DNA of 64,000 bases from Rutidosis leptorrhynchoides (taxonomy: Eukaryota; Streptophyta; Magnoliopsida; Asterales; Asteraceae), in assembly GCF_046630445.1 (NCBI RefSeq), contig NC_092339.1, positions 52,723,001 through 52,787,000 of the forward strand, read 5' to 3'. Below, piece after piece: positions 47,668-58,261 of the stretch (the stretch's first letter is position 1; every line of letters starts with the position of its first letter). Under the pieces are notes generated by a model. That model was given only the letters and a program-made list of their open reading frames with translations. It had not been told where the DNA came from and ran no database searches. The position numbers and the translations under genes are program-made.

Positions 47668-48542
47668 CTACGGTGAAGGTGGGTGTAGGATGTCCAATAC
47701 GTGGAACATCTGGTCCTCGAGCTCAGTTACCCGAGCACGGAGGGTCTCCACCTCCCTCATCAGTTCCTCGACAGAGGGAGATGGTGGGGCAGGCGGTGCA
47801 GTCGGTATAGGTGGTGCTGGTGGAGCTGGTGGTGCAGACAGTCCGGCTCCAGAAGTAGAGGCTGTGAAGCGGTAAGGCTTACGGATGAAGGGATCAGCAG
47901 GATACGGCACAAGCCGATTACGGGCGATAACCCTACGACGCTGACCATATGCGTCAGTGAATGCTTAACCTCCGTAATTCCTGGAATGATGGTACCATCG
48001 AAATGGTACCGCTTCTTCGGCGGGGTGGAGGGTGGCTGTACAGGTGCATCATCAGGGTCCTCCTCGTCGGAGTCATCGTCACTAGAGTCGTTTGTGGATG
48101 AGTCGTCGGATGACGGGTCATCTGAATCATGTGGAGGTGGCTGCACGGGTGGCTGCACTGGCTCTCCTCAGGCGGCCATCATCTGTCGGTATTGGGCGGG
48201 CCCGATCGGCACGAGACGTCCATCAGGAGCGCTTCGGCACCAATGGCTATACTGATTACGGAATGGACCTTCCCCAAATTCCGCGGGAATCACAACACCA
48301 CCGGGGCGAGGCTGTGGCTCCTGAGGTCCTGGGGCAGGTGGAGCTGGAATCTCTAGGAGGTCCTCGACTCCATCAGAAGTAACCATCGGGCCAGGTGCAT
48401 GACTACTAGCTCCGGAGGACGAAGTGCCTGAGTCACTAGAGGGTGTCGCCGACGGGATCTGAGGATCGGCAACAGTGGCAGGTGAAGTGGCTGATGAGTC
48501 TGTGTCGCTGCCCAAAATGATAGCAGGTAGAATATCCGACAT
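47668..48542 (-). pseudogene. Proline/serine-rich leader ORF of element C with C-terminal coiled coil
   Basis: It starts at ATG 48542 (MSDILPAIILGSDTD), 324 bp after the primer site, and runs about 290 codons in all. A Ser/Pro/Ala-rich first half ends at TGA 48168-48170; the same frame then gives an Asp/Ser-rich acidic tract (SSDDSSTNDSSDDDSDEED). Near 47970 the frame shifts, and the end reads a Pro-rich segment (APPAPPAPPIPTAPPAPP) plus a coiled coil (EELMREVETLRARVTELEDQ). I recognise no family. It sits where element B has its acidic leader and F-box ORFs. Higher GC content than its surroundings is notable. Confidence 0.6.
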
Positions 48543-48865
48543 CTGAACAAGGAAAAAGAACTTTTTCCATGTCAGTAAGTCATAAAGCAAGCACGTATTA
48601 GGCAAAGTAACTACAACAGTCTAGATCATGTGTAACAGTAAGTAGTATGGTAATAACGACAAGTATCATGCAATCGAAAGCAGATAATAGCATGCAGTAG
48701 TGAAATCATGTAATAGCATACAGCATATAGTAGTAAAAGTAAGCAGCAGCATGCAGCAAGTTCCGCAGAAACAAGTAAACTAGCAAGTTGTAGATTAGTC
48801 CTATTAGTGAATCCTACTCGGGTTGGTCCAGACTCACTAATGCATCCTAATTTCCTACAACCAAT

Positions 48866-48877
48866 GCTCTGATACCA
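48866..48877 (-). other. Primer binding site of element C
   Basis: On the element strand TGGTATCAGAGC begins two bases after the 5' LTR end; it is the initiator-Met type. Confidence 0.9.
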
Positions 48878-48879
48878 AA

Positions 48880-51768
48880 TGTGACGCCTCGTACTAAATC
48901 ATCTTGTACGGAAAATCAACAACAGTATCATTACAAGGTCAAACACTATATGCGTTTTCAAAACAAGTTTGCATTCATGGTAAAAAGGTGACGTCATAAC
49001 TAACGTCGAATGTTTTACATCAAAAGTATGCTTCTATGAATAGAAGCAAAGATAATAGTGCGTGACCCTTAGGTCGTTACAAATCATAGTTTCAAAAGTA
49101 ATAATGTTTATGAATGCAAGATAAACGTTCATGCGGTGACATCTCTAAAGCAGCAGGTGTCTACAGCAAGACTAGTACAACAGCGGAAGCGGCTAACCTT
49201 AAGCACCTGAGAAAAACATGCTTAAAAATGTCAACACAAAGGTTGGTGAGCTATAGTTTAAGTATAACAGTAATGTAAGGTAGGCCACGAGATTTCAGTG
49301 CTACAAAGAGCATTTCAAAACAGTATGATAAAGTATATGTTTAACCGTGGGCACTTGGTAACTAACTTAACGTTTATAACCCCCTGAAAGTACACTTGGC
49401 GAGTGCGTATGTTTACGAAGTATTAAACACCCATTAAATGCTAGCGCTACTAGCCCGAGTGGGGATGTCAAACCCTATGGATCCATATCTAAGATTCGCG
49501 TTCACCGGTTCAAAAACCAATGACTAAACGTTACCGAGCTAAAGGGAATGTTTATGCCGTTGTATAACCCACACATATATAAAATTTAAGTACTCGTGCC
49601 TAGTATGTAAAACATAAAATGCACATGTATTCTCAGTTCCCAAAATAGTTAAAGTAAAAAAGGGATGCTATAACTCACAGTGGTAAAGTAGTAGTAAAGT
49701 TGAGTCGGGAAGTAAGCAAGTATGTAGGTCCGGAAAGTCCTCAACCTAAGTCAAAAGTTACTAAGTCAGTAAATCGTCCCAATAGATTTAAATGTATGTA
49801 AATTAGGTCTTAAGTATCATCATCATTCATCATTAAGTCAAAAGGGTAAAGTAAGTTTTCAATCAAGTAAAGAGTTTAAAACAAAGGCTGACTTCGATCA
49901 GTCACTACGGCCTATATACCTACTGAAATAAGGTGAGACCAGTGACCATGGCTCCGTATATGAGTCCTTTAGTTGTGGTAAAAATTCTAGAAGCAAACTC
50001 GTCTTTGTTTGACCGTGGCGACGGTCTAAGTGAGAGTAGGTCAGAATTTTTCAGCACAACGTTAAAAGGACATAGTGACACTCGGAGGGCCATAAATCCT
50101 AAACCGTAACTCGGATTAAGACGAGTCTTAAACGAAAAATTATCTACTCGAACAGAACTAACTGAAAATCCTATTTACAGTAGCCCAGGTATTATGATCA
50201 GTTCCATAAAACAGTAAACAATAGGTTCCGGTGAGTTCTTGGTGCTTGATGTTCATCACGGTTCTCATCCTTGATGCATATAGCTTCAAGTGTACAACTC
50301 GTTAATGTGTTTACATCATCTTTACCAAGTTTTGACCATCATAACACAAGTGTAAGTCTAAGATAAGTAGCACAACTCAATTAAGTGTTGCAAGTAGTTT
50401 GATGAACCAAAGTTACATCAAGATCTTAGATTTATCACATACAGGAGTTATAAAAGTAATATTGAACTACAAACTTGAAAGTAAACTAACAAATCAAGAT
50501 CTTAAGTTGTAGAACATAGTTCTTAGTTAGATCTTGAAGATCCTAGACCCAAAAGTCTAGATCTAAAGTTCTTAAGTTAAATCCAACACAAGTATATGAA
50601 GTTATAACTAAAAAGTTATACTTCTATGTTCTTGAACTTACAAAGTTAACTTTTAGTTTCAAGAAATATGAGATCAAGATTAACTAGTAATACTTGACCA
50701 AATCACAACTTTAAAGTACATAAAATGAAGAAATAAGTTAAATCTACAAGTAACAAGTTCATGGTTGTTCATACTTTAAAGATTCAAGCTAAGGCTTTGA
50801 TCTTTAAGAATGTAAACTTTAAGTTTACAAACATGAATCACAAGTAATGATTTACAACACATGAACTTACAATCTTTTAAAATATTAAGTGTAGAACATA
50901 AACTAGGAAGTTTTGTTCTTGTATGTTCTTGTAAATACAAGATAATATGAAGAATTAAACTAGAAAGTTTGATTCTTGTACTAGTAAGTAAACAACTAAC
51001 AAAGACAAGTAAGTAATCAACAACAAGAATAAGTAACAAACAAGCATAAGATGATGATGAAGATGGTTTAGGATTCGGTTTTTACAAGAGAAAGAGAAGG
51101 AGAAAAAGCTCAAGTTACTTACAATATTTGAGAGAGAATGAGAGAAAAAGAAGAAGTATTTTTGTGTGTGTGAAAAGTGAAATGAGAACAAAAGAATACT
51201 AGTAGATATGAGTCACACAAAAAAAAGATTTGAACACCCCTTTTACCAAGGGTGGCAGACAGTTTCAAAGGAGAAGGGGGGAGGGAAATGTCCACAAGGT
51301 TCTTACATGTAATTGTCTTAAAATGGTATTAAAGTTAGCTTGCATGGGAACTAGGTGTAATGGAACAAGTAACAAGTCTCCTTACCTTACTAACCATTCT
51401 AGTTTCATCTCAAAGTAATACTTACATAAGTGATGGGCTAATAAGTCCATTAAGGTGAGTAGAGTGGGCTTCTAAGTCCACTAACACTAATGAAAGCCCA
51501 AGTTCAAGTGATTAACAATTTAAATCCAACAAAGCCCAAGTAATTAACTAGTAACTTTAGTTAATTAAAAATGATTAATAATAATCAATCATGAATGTAA
51601 ATAATATCTGAAAATATTATTCGTGAAATGTTCGTGCGTCACAAAGACGTGTCGGGCAATTAAAAGTCAATCATGGTAACAAGTAAATGTATAACAATAC
51701 ATTCATTTAATCACAAGTATTAATAATAACCATTATTAATTAAAGATTGAAAAACCAGGGTTGTTACA
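48880..51768 (-). mobile_element. 5' LTR of element C
   Basis: An intact 2889-bp LTR flanked on the right by CAATT. It carries the conserved stem-loop block at 49179-49256. It differs from the 3' copy by scattered substitutions and small indels, more than between the LTRs of B, consistent with C being older. Confidence 0.93.
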
Positions 51769-51773
51769 CAATT

Positions 51774-52913
51774 GGAATGTCAACTCATGAAAAAATCTAT
51801 TCAACTTAAAACGCTAGAAGAACAAAATAAGAAGCTACGACAAGAAAAGAATCAGCTCAAATCAGGAAAAAGAATTATCAACTCAGACAATTCAGACTCT
51901 TCAAGCAGAGAATAATCAATTGAAGTCCGAACGTGAGCTTGATTCTAAGACAGTTCTACAACTTCGCACTGATTTTGATCGTGTTCAAACTCTTAACCGA
52001 ACATTATCTCAAGACTTTAACAAAACGCATTTCAGATCTACAACATGAATTAGATCTTAAATCGACACCAACTCCAAAACCAGCAATGATATCGATGGGT
52101 ATTCAAGTTGAAATCCCGGAGTACATCGAGTCACATATTTCGAAATCAAAATGTTCTTCTTCTACAGTTAAGGAAAAGGTTTCTTCATCAGAGATCCCCA
52201 AGATTACTGAAAATCACGTAGTTGGTTCCCACGGACAACGCATTTATTTCCATTACCAAACCAAAACAAATAAACCATTTTTGGAACCTACTTATGGGGA
52301 AAATGGAGAACTCACCGGATTTCGTGATCAATAGGGATGGTTTCCTCATAAACCAAAGCAATCACGTTCAGAAAAATTATCCATCAACTCGAACAAAACA
52401 CCGTTTGTTAAAACACCTTCAAAGCCAATCAAGTACTCATTCAAAGAGTTACTTTCCCTTAAGCCACGAACCGTGATTCAAGCTAAACCAAAACCTTTTC
52501 AAACCAAGATCGAACCTCGATGGAATGCAAGATCAATTAACCACATCGACCAAACCTACAAATTGTTCACCAAAACCAATGACAAAGCAAACCGAAAAAC
52601 TTACTACTCAAACTTTCGCATCAAATCTACGACACAAACTCTTCACAACGATACTTCAAACTCTCCATGTCCGATTGAGGGGGAGCAAGATGATTCACCA
52701 TTTATGGGGGAGTTAAAGAAAATTGTCAATCTAGTTCCTTCCTTCTCTCTTCTCAATTCGATAAAGATATATTTGTACAACGCACACCAAGGAGGAGAAA
52801 CAAAGTCAGGATCTAAAAGTGGTGTGCATTGTGATCATTCTTCTCCAAGAATGAAGAACCTTCCGAAAGAAGAAGATTCTCCATTTCAAGACAAAAACTA
52901 TGCCTATTAACTC
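51774..52913 (+). pseudogene. Coiled-coil ORF of element A, fourth copy, 3' part
   Basis: Reading resumes exactly after the repeated CAATT and continues the coiled coil (KTLEEQNKKLRQEKNQLKS) to a stop near 51912. Open stretches in other frames follow: 51933-52334 with ISDLQHELDLKS and GIQVEIPEYIESH, then a Lys/Pro/Thr-rich basic tail to 52910. The parts look like one protein broken by several small frameshifts. No nucleic-acid enzyme motif is present. Confidence 0.6.
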
Positions 52914-53028
52914 AACAACTACGCTTATTCCAAGGGGGAGAGTTCAAGACATTAAAGATATCCCCGAGACCCCTAACAGTACAAGATTACGAAGATGATC
53001 AACAACAAATCACATCAAATGGGGAGAT
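52677..53028 (+). other. Multiple polypurine-like tracts before the A 3' LTR
   Basis: GAGGGGGAG at 52677-52685, ATGGGGGAG at about 52704-52712, AAGGGGGAGAG at 52932-52942 and the terminal AATGGGGAGAT at 53018-53028. The last abuts TGTTAGG of the LTR and is the functional candidate. Repeated AGGGGGAG tracts upstream of the 3' LTR are a reported trait of Sireviruses. Confidence 0.55.
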
Positions 53029-53408
53029 TGTTAGGTCATATTTTATTGATGTGATTTGTATTCCTAATCCCCTATATGTACATGGTGTCTATCATCTATA
53101 AATAGACACCATCCCTTACCATTTAGAGCTTAGTCATCACATAACCCTCATAACTCACACACAAAAAGTGTGTGATTACCTCTCCCTCTCCCTAATTCCC
53201 CAAACACACTTGTAACCTTACACTCAATAAATTTTGGCACTTTGTTGTTCTAGCTACTGTATTCATCATCATCATAACAGCAAAATAAACAGATTCATAA
53301 CTGCTAGTGCATCTTCATATTCATACACATATACATACAACCTATACATACACATACATAATCGAAACATGAATTAAACACGAATTCAACCTATTTCTAA
53401 TCCAAACA
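53029..53408 (+). mobile_element. 3' LTR of element A, fourth copy
   Basis: A 380-bp LTR from TGTTAGG to CCAAACA, followed by CTTAC. It retains the hairpin arm upstream of the TATA box that the 5' LTR has lost. Confidence 0.93.
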
Positions 53409-53413
53409 CTTAC

Positions 53414-54318
53414 ATGGACATTCTTCGTGGTTTACCAATCTTGCGTAGACAGTCCATGCGACTAATAGATGTTAAAAAATTTCGTTAAACCCCTCACATG
53501 CGAGACACATGAGAGTAGTCTTTTAACATTTTCTCCTCTTTATTTTCTAATTTCACTTAAAATAATAAAATTTCTTTCCATAAATACCTCAACTTTTTTT
53601 TAGGACCAAAATTGTTATGAAAGGTCACCATTTGTCCAGCCCGATCAGTTAACATCACATCTTATGTATTAAGTGCTTTAGTTGTAAACAACCCCTTCGT
53701 TAATAAATTCCATGCCCATGAGTCCTTATTCCCAAGATTGCAAACAAACGAGTTAATCATCCAAGTCTGAAATTATGCACCTTGATGGAGGTCTCGACCG
53801 GTTCCAGTTGAAGTGACATTCATTCTCTTACCACACCACTCTATCACGAACAACAACATCGATATCTAGACCCAACAATGATAGACCGACAAACTTTGAC
53901 TTCAACGAATCTTTCATTAGTCTGCTCATAAATAACAGTGGGGCCTAATACTCTTATTGATCATCCACTTGTGTTTTGAGAATTTGAATCTAGCAGCAAT
54001 AAATATCATCATTTATCTGAAATAAAAGGGTTTATAGTTAAGTTATGTATAGAACTTTGGACCTTTTCACTATTGTTTGTATGGAACTATCAAACAATCT
54101 ATCACTATGCGAAAAGGCGATTGGCTTGTTGCCGATGTGTGTCTGGTAGATTCTACCTAACATAGAACAATTAATAGTTTCATGCATACAAAAGTGAAAC
54201 GTCCAAAGTTTTGATACATATATGTATACATATGCCTGTATACATATAAATGTATACCTTTAAAATGTTCTCGAGTACTTCTAACAACTATTGATAAGCA
54301 AACTACACTGAAAATTAA
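53414..54318. other. Intergenic flank right of element A
   Basis: The original locus continues after CTTAC. I see only short open stretches and no splice-supported exon. A short open frame right after the border (53414-53485, from ATGGACATT) may be a decayed coding fragment but is too short to assign. Confidence 0.4.
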
Positions 54319-54705
54319 TTGGCTGCAACAAGCATTTTGAGATGTAACGACCCCAAATTCGTTTACCAAAAACGAAGCATTTTGAGTGATACGAGAGGTG
54401 CGGGGAAGAGAAAAGGGAAAGATAAGAAAAAGAGTCTAATGGACGGGACGTATCGGTTGCATGAATCGAGTGACGGGGATGAGATGGAGGGGACTTCTAA
54501 TCGGAGTGCAGAAGTTGGTCATACTTTTGTGAGTGTTGAAGGGAAATGCATTGGTGCGGGGGCGGGAGTAGCGTTAGATGGTGTTGGTTTTTTTGACGAA
54601 TTTAGGAGTGGAGGATTGAATTCGGACGAGGTTGGAATCCAGTCTACTTTTTCATTTAAGGCGACTGCGAAAGAGGGCACTACTGATACAAACTTTGGTA
54701 CTTGA
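54319..54705 (+). CDS. Hypothetical 128-aa ORF, possibly a decayed gene fragment
   Basis: It has a Lys/Arg/Gly-rich part (GAGKRKGKDKKKS), an acidic SSDGDEMEG stretch and a Gly-rich centre. I do not recognise it. Base composition (more G than its surroundings) fits coding origin. It could be the tail of a LINE or transposon ORF; the T-rich stretch after it and the adjacent (TA)n are compatible with that but not proof. Confidence 0.35.
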   Translation: MAATSILRCNDPKFVYQKRSILSDTRGAGKRKGKDKKKSLMDGTYRLHESSDGDEMEGTSNRSAEVGHTFVSVEGKCIGAGAGVALDGVGFFDEFRSGGLNSDEVGIQSTFSFKATAKEGTTDTNFGT

Positions 54706-54895
54706 TTATGGATTTTTTTTTTATTGTTGTTTGTGTGGTTATTTTTAGCTCTGTTATATGTTTTTGTTTTCTTTTGTGTTATTTTGTTCACGTTAAGGCT
54801 AGTCTTCGAGCCTTTATATGTTGTGGCCCTTTTGTTTCTCTGTTTTCTGGTCTCTGTTTTAGAGATTCAGATCTTTTTAAAGTTATTGTTTTTTG

Positions 54896-54898
<3 letters not shown>

Positions 54899-54975
<77 letters not shown>
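54899..54975. repeat. (AT)n microsatellite
   Basis: About 77 bp of uninterrupted AT dinucleotides. No coding meaning; likely polymorphic. Confidence 0.97.
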
Positions 54976-54979
<4 letters not shown>

Positions 54980-55127
54980 TTAAAATGAGTACAAACTGAA
55001 TAAGCAAATATGGACCACAAAATATCATAAACTTTCAATTTAGCTTAAAATGCATAGAAGGGTAAAAATGTCATTTTAATAATTATAATTAATAAAAATT
55101 AATTATACAAAAGTTAACATATTATCA

Positions 55128-56687
55128 ACCACCTTCATCACCACTACTCACCACCACCATCCACCACCAACCACCACAACCAACCACCATCACCCACCAC
55201 CACCACCACCCACCAACCACCCACCACCACTAACCACCACCCACCACCACCACCACCACCTCCACCACGACCCACCACCACCACCACCACCAATCATCAC
55301 CACCTACCGCCACCCACCACCACCACCAACCCTAACCGCCACCAACCGCCACCACCACCCACCACCACCAACCACCACCACCACCCACCACCACCGACCA
55401 CCACCACCTCCACCAACCACCACCACCTCCACCACCCACAACAACCCACCACCACCACCACCACCCACCACCACCACCAATTACCACCACCCACCACCAC
55501 CAACTCACCAACCACCACCACCACCCACAACCCACCACCACCACCATAACCCACCACCATCCACCACCCACCACTAACACCACCCACCACCACCACCCAC
55601 CACCACCCACCACCACCACCCACCACCAACTACCACCACCACCCACCACAACCACCACCCACCACCACCACCCACCACCACCACCACCTTCCACCACCAA
55701 CCACCACCCACCACCACCACCAACAACACCACCACCCACCACCACCACCAACACCCACCCACAACCACCAACCACCACCACCACCACCACCCACCACCAC
55801 CACCACCACCACCCACCACCAACCACCACCACCACCAACCACCACCCCAACCACCACCACCCACCACCACCACCAACCACCACCCACAACCACCAACCAC
55901 CGCCCACAACCACCAACCACCGCCCACCACCACCCACCACCACCAACCACCACCAACCACCACCAACCTCCACCAACCATCACCACCACCACCACCACCC
56001 ACCAACCACCACCACCACAACCAACCATCACCAACCACCACCAACACCACCATCACCCACCACCACCACCAACCACCCACCACCAACCACCACCACCACC
56101 CACCACCACCTCCACCAATCACAACCACCCACCACCACCAACTTCCACCACCCACCACCACCCACCACCACCCACCACCACCACCCACCACCAATCGCCA
56201 CCATCAACCACCACTACCACCCACCACCACCACCCACCACCACCAACCACCACCCACCACCACCACCACCACCAACGAACACCACCACCACCCACCACTA
56301 CCACCCACCACCACCACCCACCACCACCAACCCTCACCAACCACCACCCACCACCCATCACCACCACCCACCACCATCAACCACCACCAACTACCACCAC
56401 CACCCATCACCTCCAACCACCACCACCAGCAACCACCACCATCACCAACCAGCACCATCAATCAACACCACCAACCATCGCTACCCACCACCACCACCAA
56501 CCACCACCACCAAACACATACCACCACCACCAACCACGTACCACCACCAACCACCACTACCCACCACCAACCACCACCACCCACGACCACCAACCACACC
56601 AAACATCACAACCACCACCACCACCCACCAACCACCACCACCCACCACCACCACTAACCGCCACAACCAACCACCACCAACCATCAG
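55128..56687. repeat. CCA-rich satellite of about 1.56 kb
   Basis: Built almost only of CCA, CCACCACC and CCAACC variants. The plus strand has almost no G and the minus strand is GGT/GGTGG-rich. Long open frames on the minus strand (Gly/Trp/Val only) follow from composition and are not genes. The minus strand could form two-layer G-quadruplexes. There is no higher-order unit length I can define by eye. Confidence 0.95.
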
Positions 56688-57093
56688 AAAAAGCTTTATC
56701 ATTTATCGAAAAACATTTATCATTCATCAAAAAACAATTATAATCAGACAATTATCATTCATTGAAAAATATTTATCATTCATCAAACATTTATCATTCA
56801 TCGAAAAATGTTTATCATTCATCGAAAAACATTTAACATTCATCGGAAAACAATTATCACTCATCAAATAGTTATCATTTCATCAGACAATTATCATTCA
56901 TCTAAATTATTTTTCGTTAAATAGTTATCATTTTTAAATATCGGTTATTATTCATAAGAAAACAATAATCATTCATCACAAAATGATTATCTTGCATTAA
57001 AATATTTTATATCATCAAAAATTTTAATATAATTACAAAAGTAGTGGAATTTCAAATAGATGATATAATATGATTAGTTTTATAAAAAAGAAA
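56688..57093 (+). repeat. TTTATCATTCATC minisatellite, forward block
   Basis: Imperfect repeats of about 20 bp of the form ACATTTATCATTCATCGAAAA start directly at the end of the CCA satellite and run up to the tRNA gene, with the clearest copies before about 56930. Confidence 0.85.
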
Positions 57094-57095
57094 AA
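57084..57095 (-). terminator. Pol III terminator after the tRNA gene
   Basis: On the minus strand TTTTTCTTTTTT begins at the end of the tRNA acceptor stem, a strong RNA polymerase III stop signal. Confidence 0.7.
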
Positions 57096-57165
57096 GGCAT
57101 TCCGAGAATCGAACTCGGGACCTCTCGCACCGAAAGCGAGAATCATACCACTAGACCAAATGCCC
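57094..57165 (-). tRNA. tRNA gene with Pro-type body and UCG anticodon
   Basis: The minus strand folds into a complete cloverleaf: acceptor GGGCATT/AATGCCT (one G-U at 1:72), anticodon stem CTCGC/GCGAG, loop TTTCGGT, and T stem CCGAG around TTCGATT. Outside the anticodon it matches plant tRNA-Pro as I know it. The anticodon reads TCG (Arg CGA) instead of TGG; the change is at position 35. Position 72 is T instead of C, and position 73 is T. Internal A and B boxes and a T-run terminator are intact. It may be a decayed tRNA-Pro copy or a transcribed tRNA of altered identity. Proline and arginine enzymes both read the anticodon, so charging is uncertain. Confidence 0.85.
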
Positions 57166-57775
57166 AATTATCAAACATTTATCATTTATCTATTGTTGTC
57201 ATTCATATAAAAAACACGTATCTTTTATCAAAATACGTTTATCCTTCATCATAATGTTATCATTCATCAAACACTTCTCATTCATCAAATAGTATAATTC
57301 ATCAAGCATTTATCATTCATCAAAATACTCGATAATTGATAAAAATACCAAATTAATGATAAAAGTAGCTGATAAACGATGAATAATAAAGAACGTGATG
57401 AATGATAAAAAGTACCCGATGAATGATAAAAATACCAGTGAATGATAAAGATAGCTGATGAATGATAAGCGAAGAATGACAAAATAATGTGATGAATGAT
57501 AAAAAAAAAAAAAGAAGATGAATGATAAAAAGGATGTGATGAATGATAAAAAGGAGGTGATGAATGATAAAAAGAAGGTGATGCATGATAAAAATTAGGT
57601 GATGCATGATAAAAAAAAAGGGTCAATGATAAAAAAAAAATTAATAAAGGATAAAAAAGGATATAATGAATAAAAAAAGATTTGCTAAAAAATGAGGTGA
57701 ATAATGATAAATAAAAAAAACTAGATGAATGACAAAAATAAGCAGTGAACGATAGTATATAGTGGAATATCATTA
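57166..57775. repeat. TTTATCATTCATC minisatellite with orientation switch
   Basis: After the tRNA the forward motif continues to about 57325, then turns into its reverse complement GATGAATGATAAAAA up to about 57735. The block is a large imperfect inverted repeat. Minus-strand frames here, rich in Ser, His and Phe, are due to the repeat. Confidence 0.85.
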
Positions 57776-58079
57776 ACAACATAAAAAATAAAAATAGAAA
57801 CCTAAAGTCCTAATAAAAGTAATTAATTTGATAGTTAAAACTTAATGAAAGGATGAATGTCCTGAGTCTACATAGTAAAATACTATGGATTAGTCTACAT
57901 AATAGCAGTCAATCTTAAAAACCCCTAAGAAAAATACAGCAGGAACATGGTGATATAAACTATAAACAATTATATATATTTGACCCAAACAATATTTTAA
58001 TTGATATTAGAAAGAATCTAACACAACTACGCATACAATAAAAACGAAAAAATATATTTATATAGTGAAGAAATCGAAC
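57776..58079. other. Intergenic or intronic sequence
   Basis: AT-rich, no exon found. A small palindrome CATAGTA-AAA-TACTATG lies near 57879-57896. If the exon at 58080-58160 belongs to a gene, its next exons should lie here but are absent. Confidence 0.4.
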
Positions 58080-58261
58080 CATATCAGTGTTGAGCGCATT
58101 GAGAGATGAAGGCCTGTTAAGAACTGCAGTTATGGAATATGCATGTCCTTCCACTAATACCTGTATATTTTTTATAATCATCTAAAATTACATTACAATT
58201 CATGAAATTAAAAGTCTCGAGCGTATGAAATCGATTAAAAACAGACTTACAGAGGATTCAT
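58080..58261 (-). pseudogene. Fragment of a 3-hydroxyisobutyryl-CoA hydrolase-like gene
   Basis: On the minus strand an exon at 58160-58080 has an acceptor ATATACAG and a donor ATG|GTTCG. It encodes 27 residues including SITAVLNRPSSLNALNT, the N-terminal signature of plant CHY1-like 3-hydroxyisobutyryl-CoA hydrolases (enoyl-CoA hydratase superfamily, valine breakdown). A possible first exon ends at 58251 (ATG at 58261, donor GTAAGT), but joining it to the second gives a stop. The catalytic exons are missing, with minisatellite in their place. I call it a gene relic. Confidence 0.6.

Larger units (their letters stand above)
19314..51768 (-). mobile_element. Element C: Tekay-like Ty3 element, degenerate, host of B and D
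   Basis: On the minus strand it runs 5' LTR (48880-51768), Met primer site (48866-48877), leader ORF, gag, protease, reverse transcriptase, [element B], RNase H, integrase, chromodomain, 3' LTR (19314-29822, itself split by D). CAATT flanks both ends (19309-19313 and 51769-51773) and rejoins the coiled-coil codons of A exactly. Gag and pol have at least one frameshift and several stop codons, so C is inactive. Chromodomain and gag/integrase style place it with Tekay/Del chromoviruses; the clade is inferred from motifs. Confidence 0.9.
17464..53408 (+). mobile_element. Element A, fourth copy: non-autonomous Copia/Sirevirus-like element split by element C
   Basis: The 5' LTR (17464-17825) and 3' LTR (53029-53408) are both flanked by CTTAC (17459-17463 and 53409-53413), so this is a true insertion. 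Without the nested DNA and the repeated CAATT it is 3485 bp. It has the Met primer site at 17828-17839, a coiled-coil coding region and G-rich polypurine tracts, but no protease, reverse transcriptase or integrase. Several AGGGGGAG-like tracts before the 3' LTR recall the multiple polypurine tracts described for Sireviruses. It would depend on an autonomous relative. Confidence 0.85.

Noticed and set aside
47690..48382. Plus-strand ORFs of 61-184 codons opposite the C leader ORF
   Set aside because: Compositional shadows of the Pro/Ser/Asp-rich frame; the minus strand agrees with the element orientation.
55297..56751. Several minus-strand ORFs of 64-214 codons made of Gly, Trp and Val
   Set aside because: They follow from the GGT/GGTGG composition of the satellite; frames overlap each other and have no start context or domain.
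57094..57165. Organellar origin of the tRNA
   Set aside because: The sequence matches cytosolic plant tRNA-Pro as I know it, with pol III terminator and internal promoter boxes; neighbours are not organellar.
57285..57782. Minus-strand 165-codon ORF rich in Phe, Ser and His
   Set aside because: It is a translation of the GATGAATGATAAAAA minisatellite.
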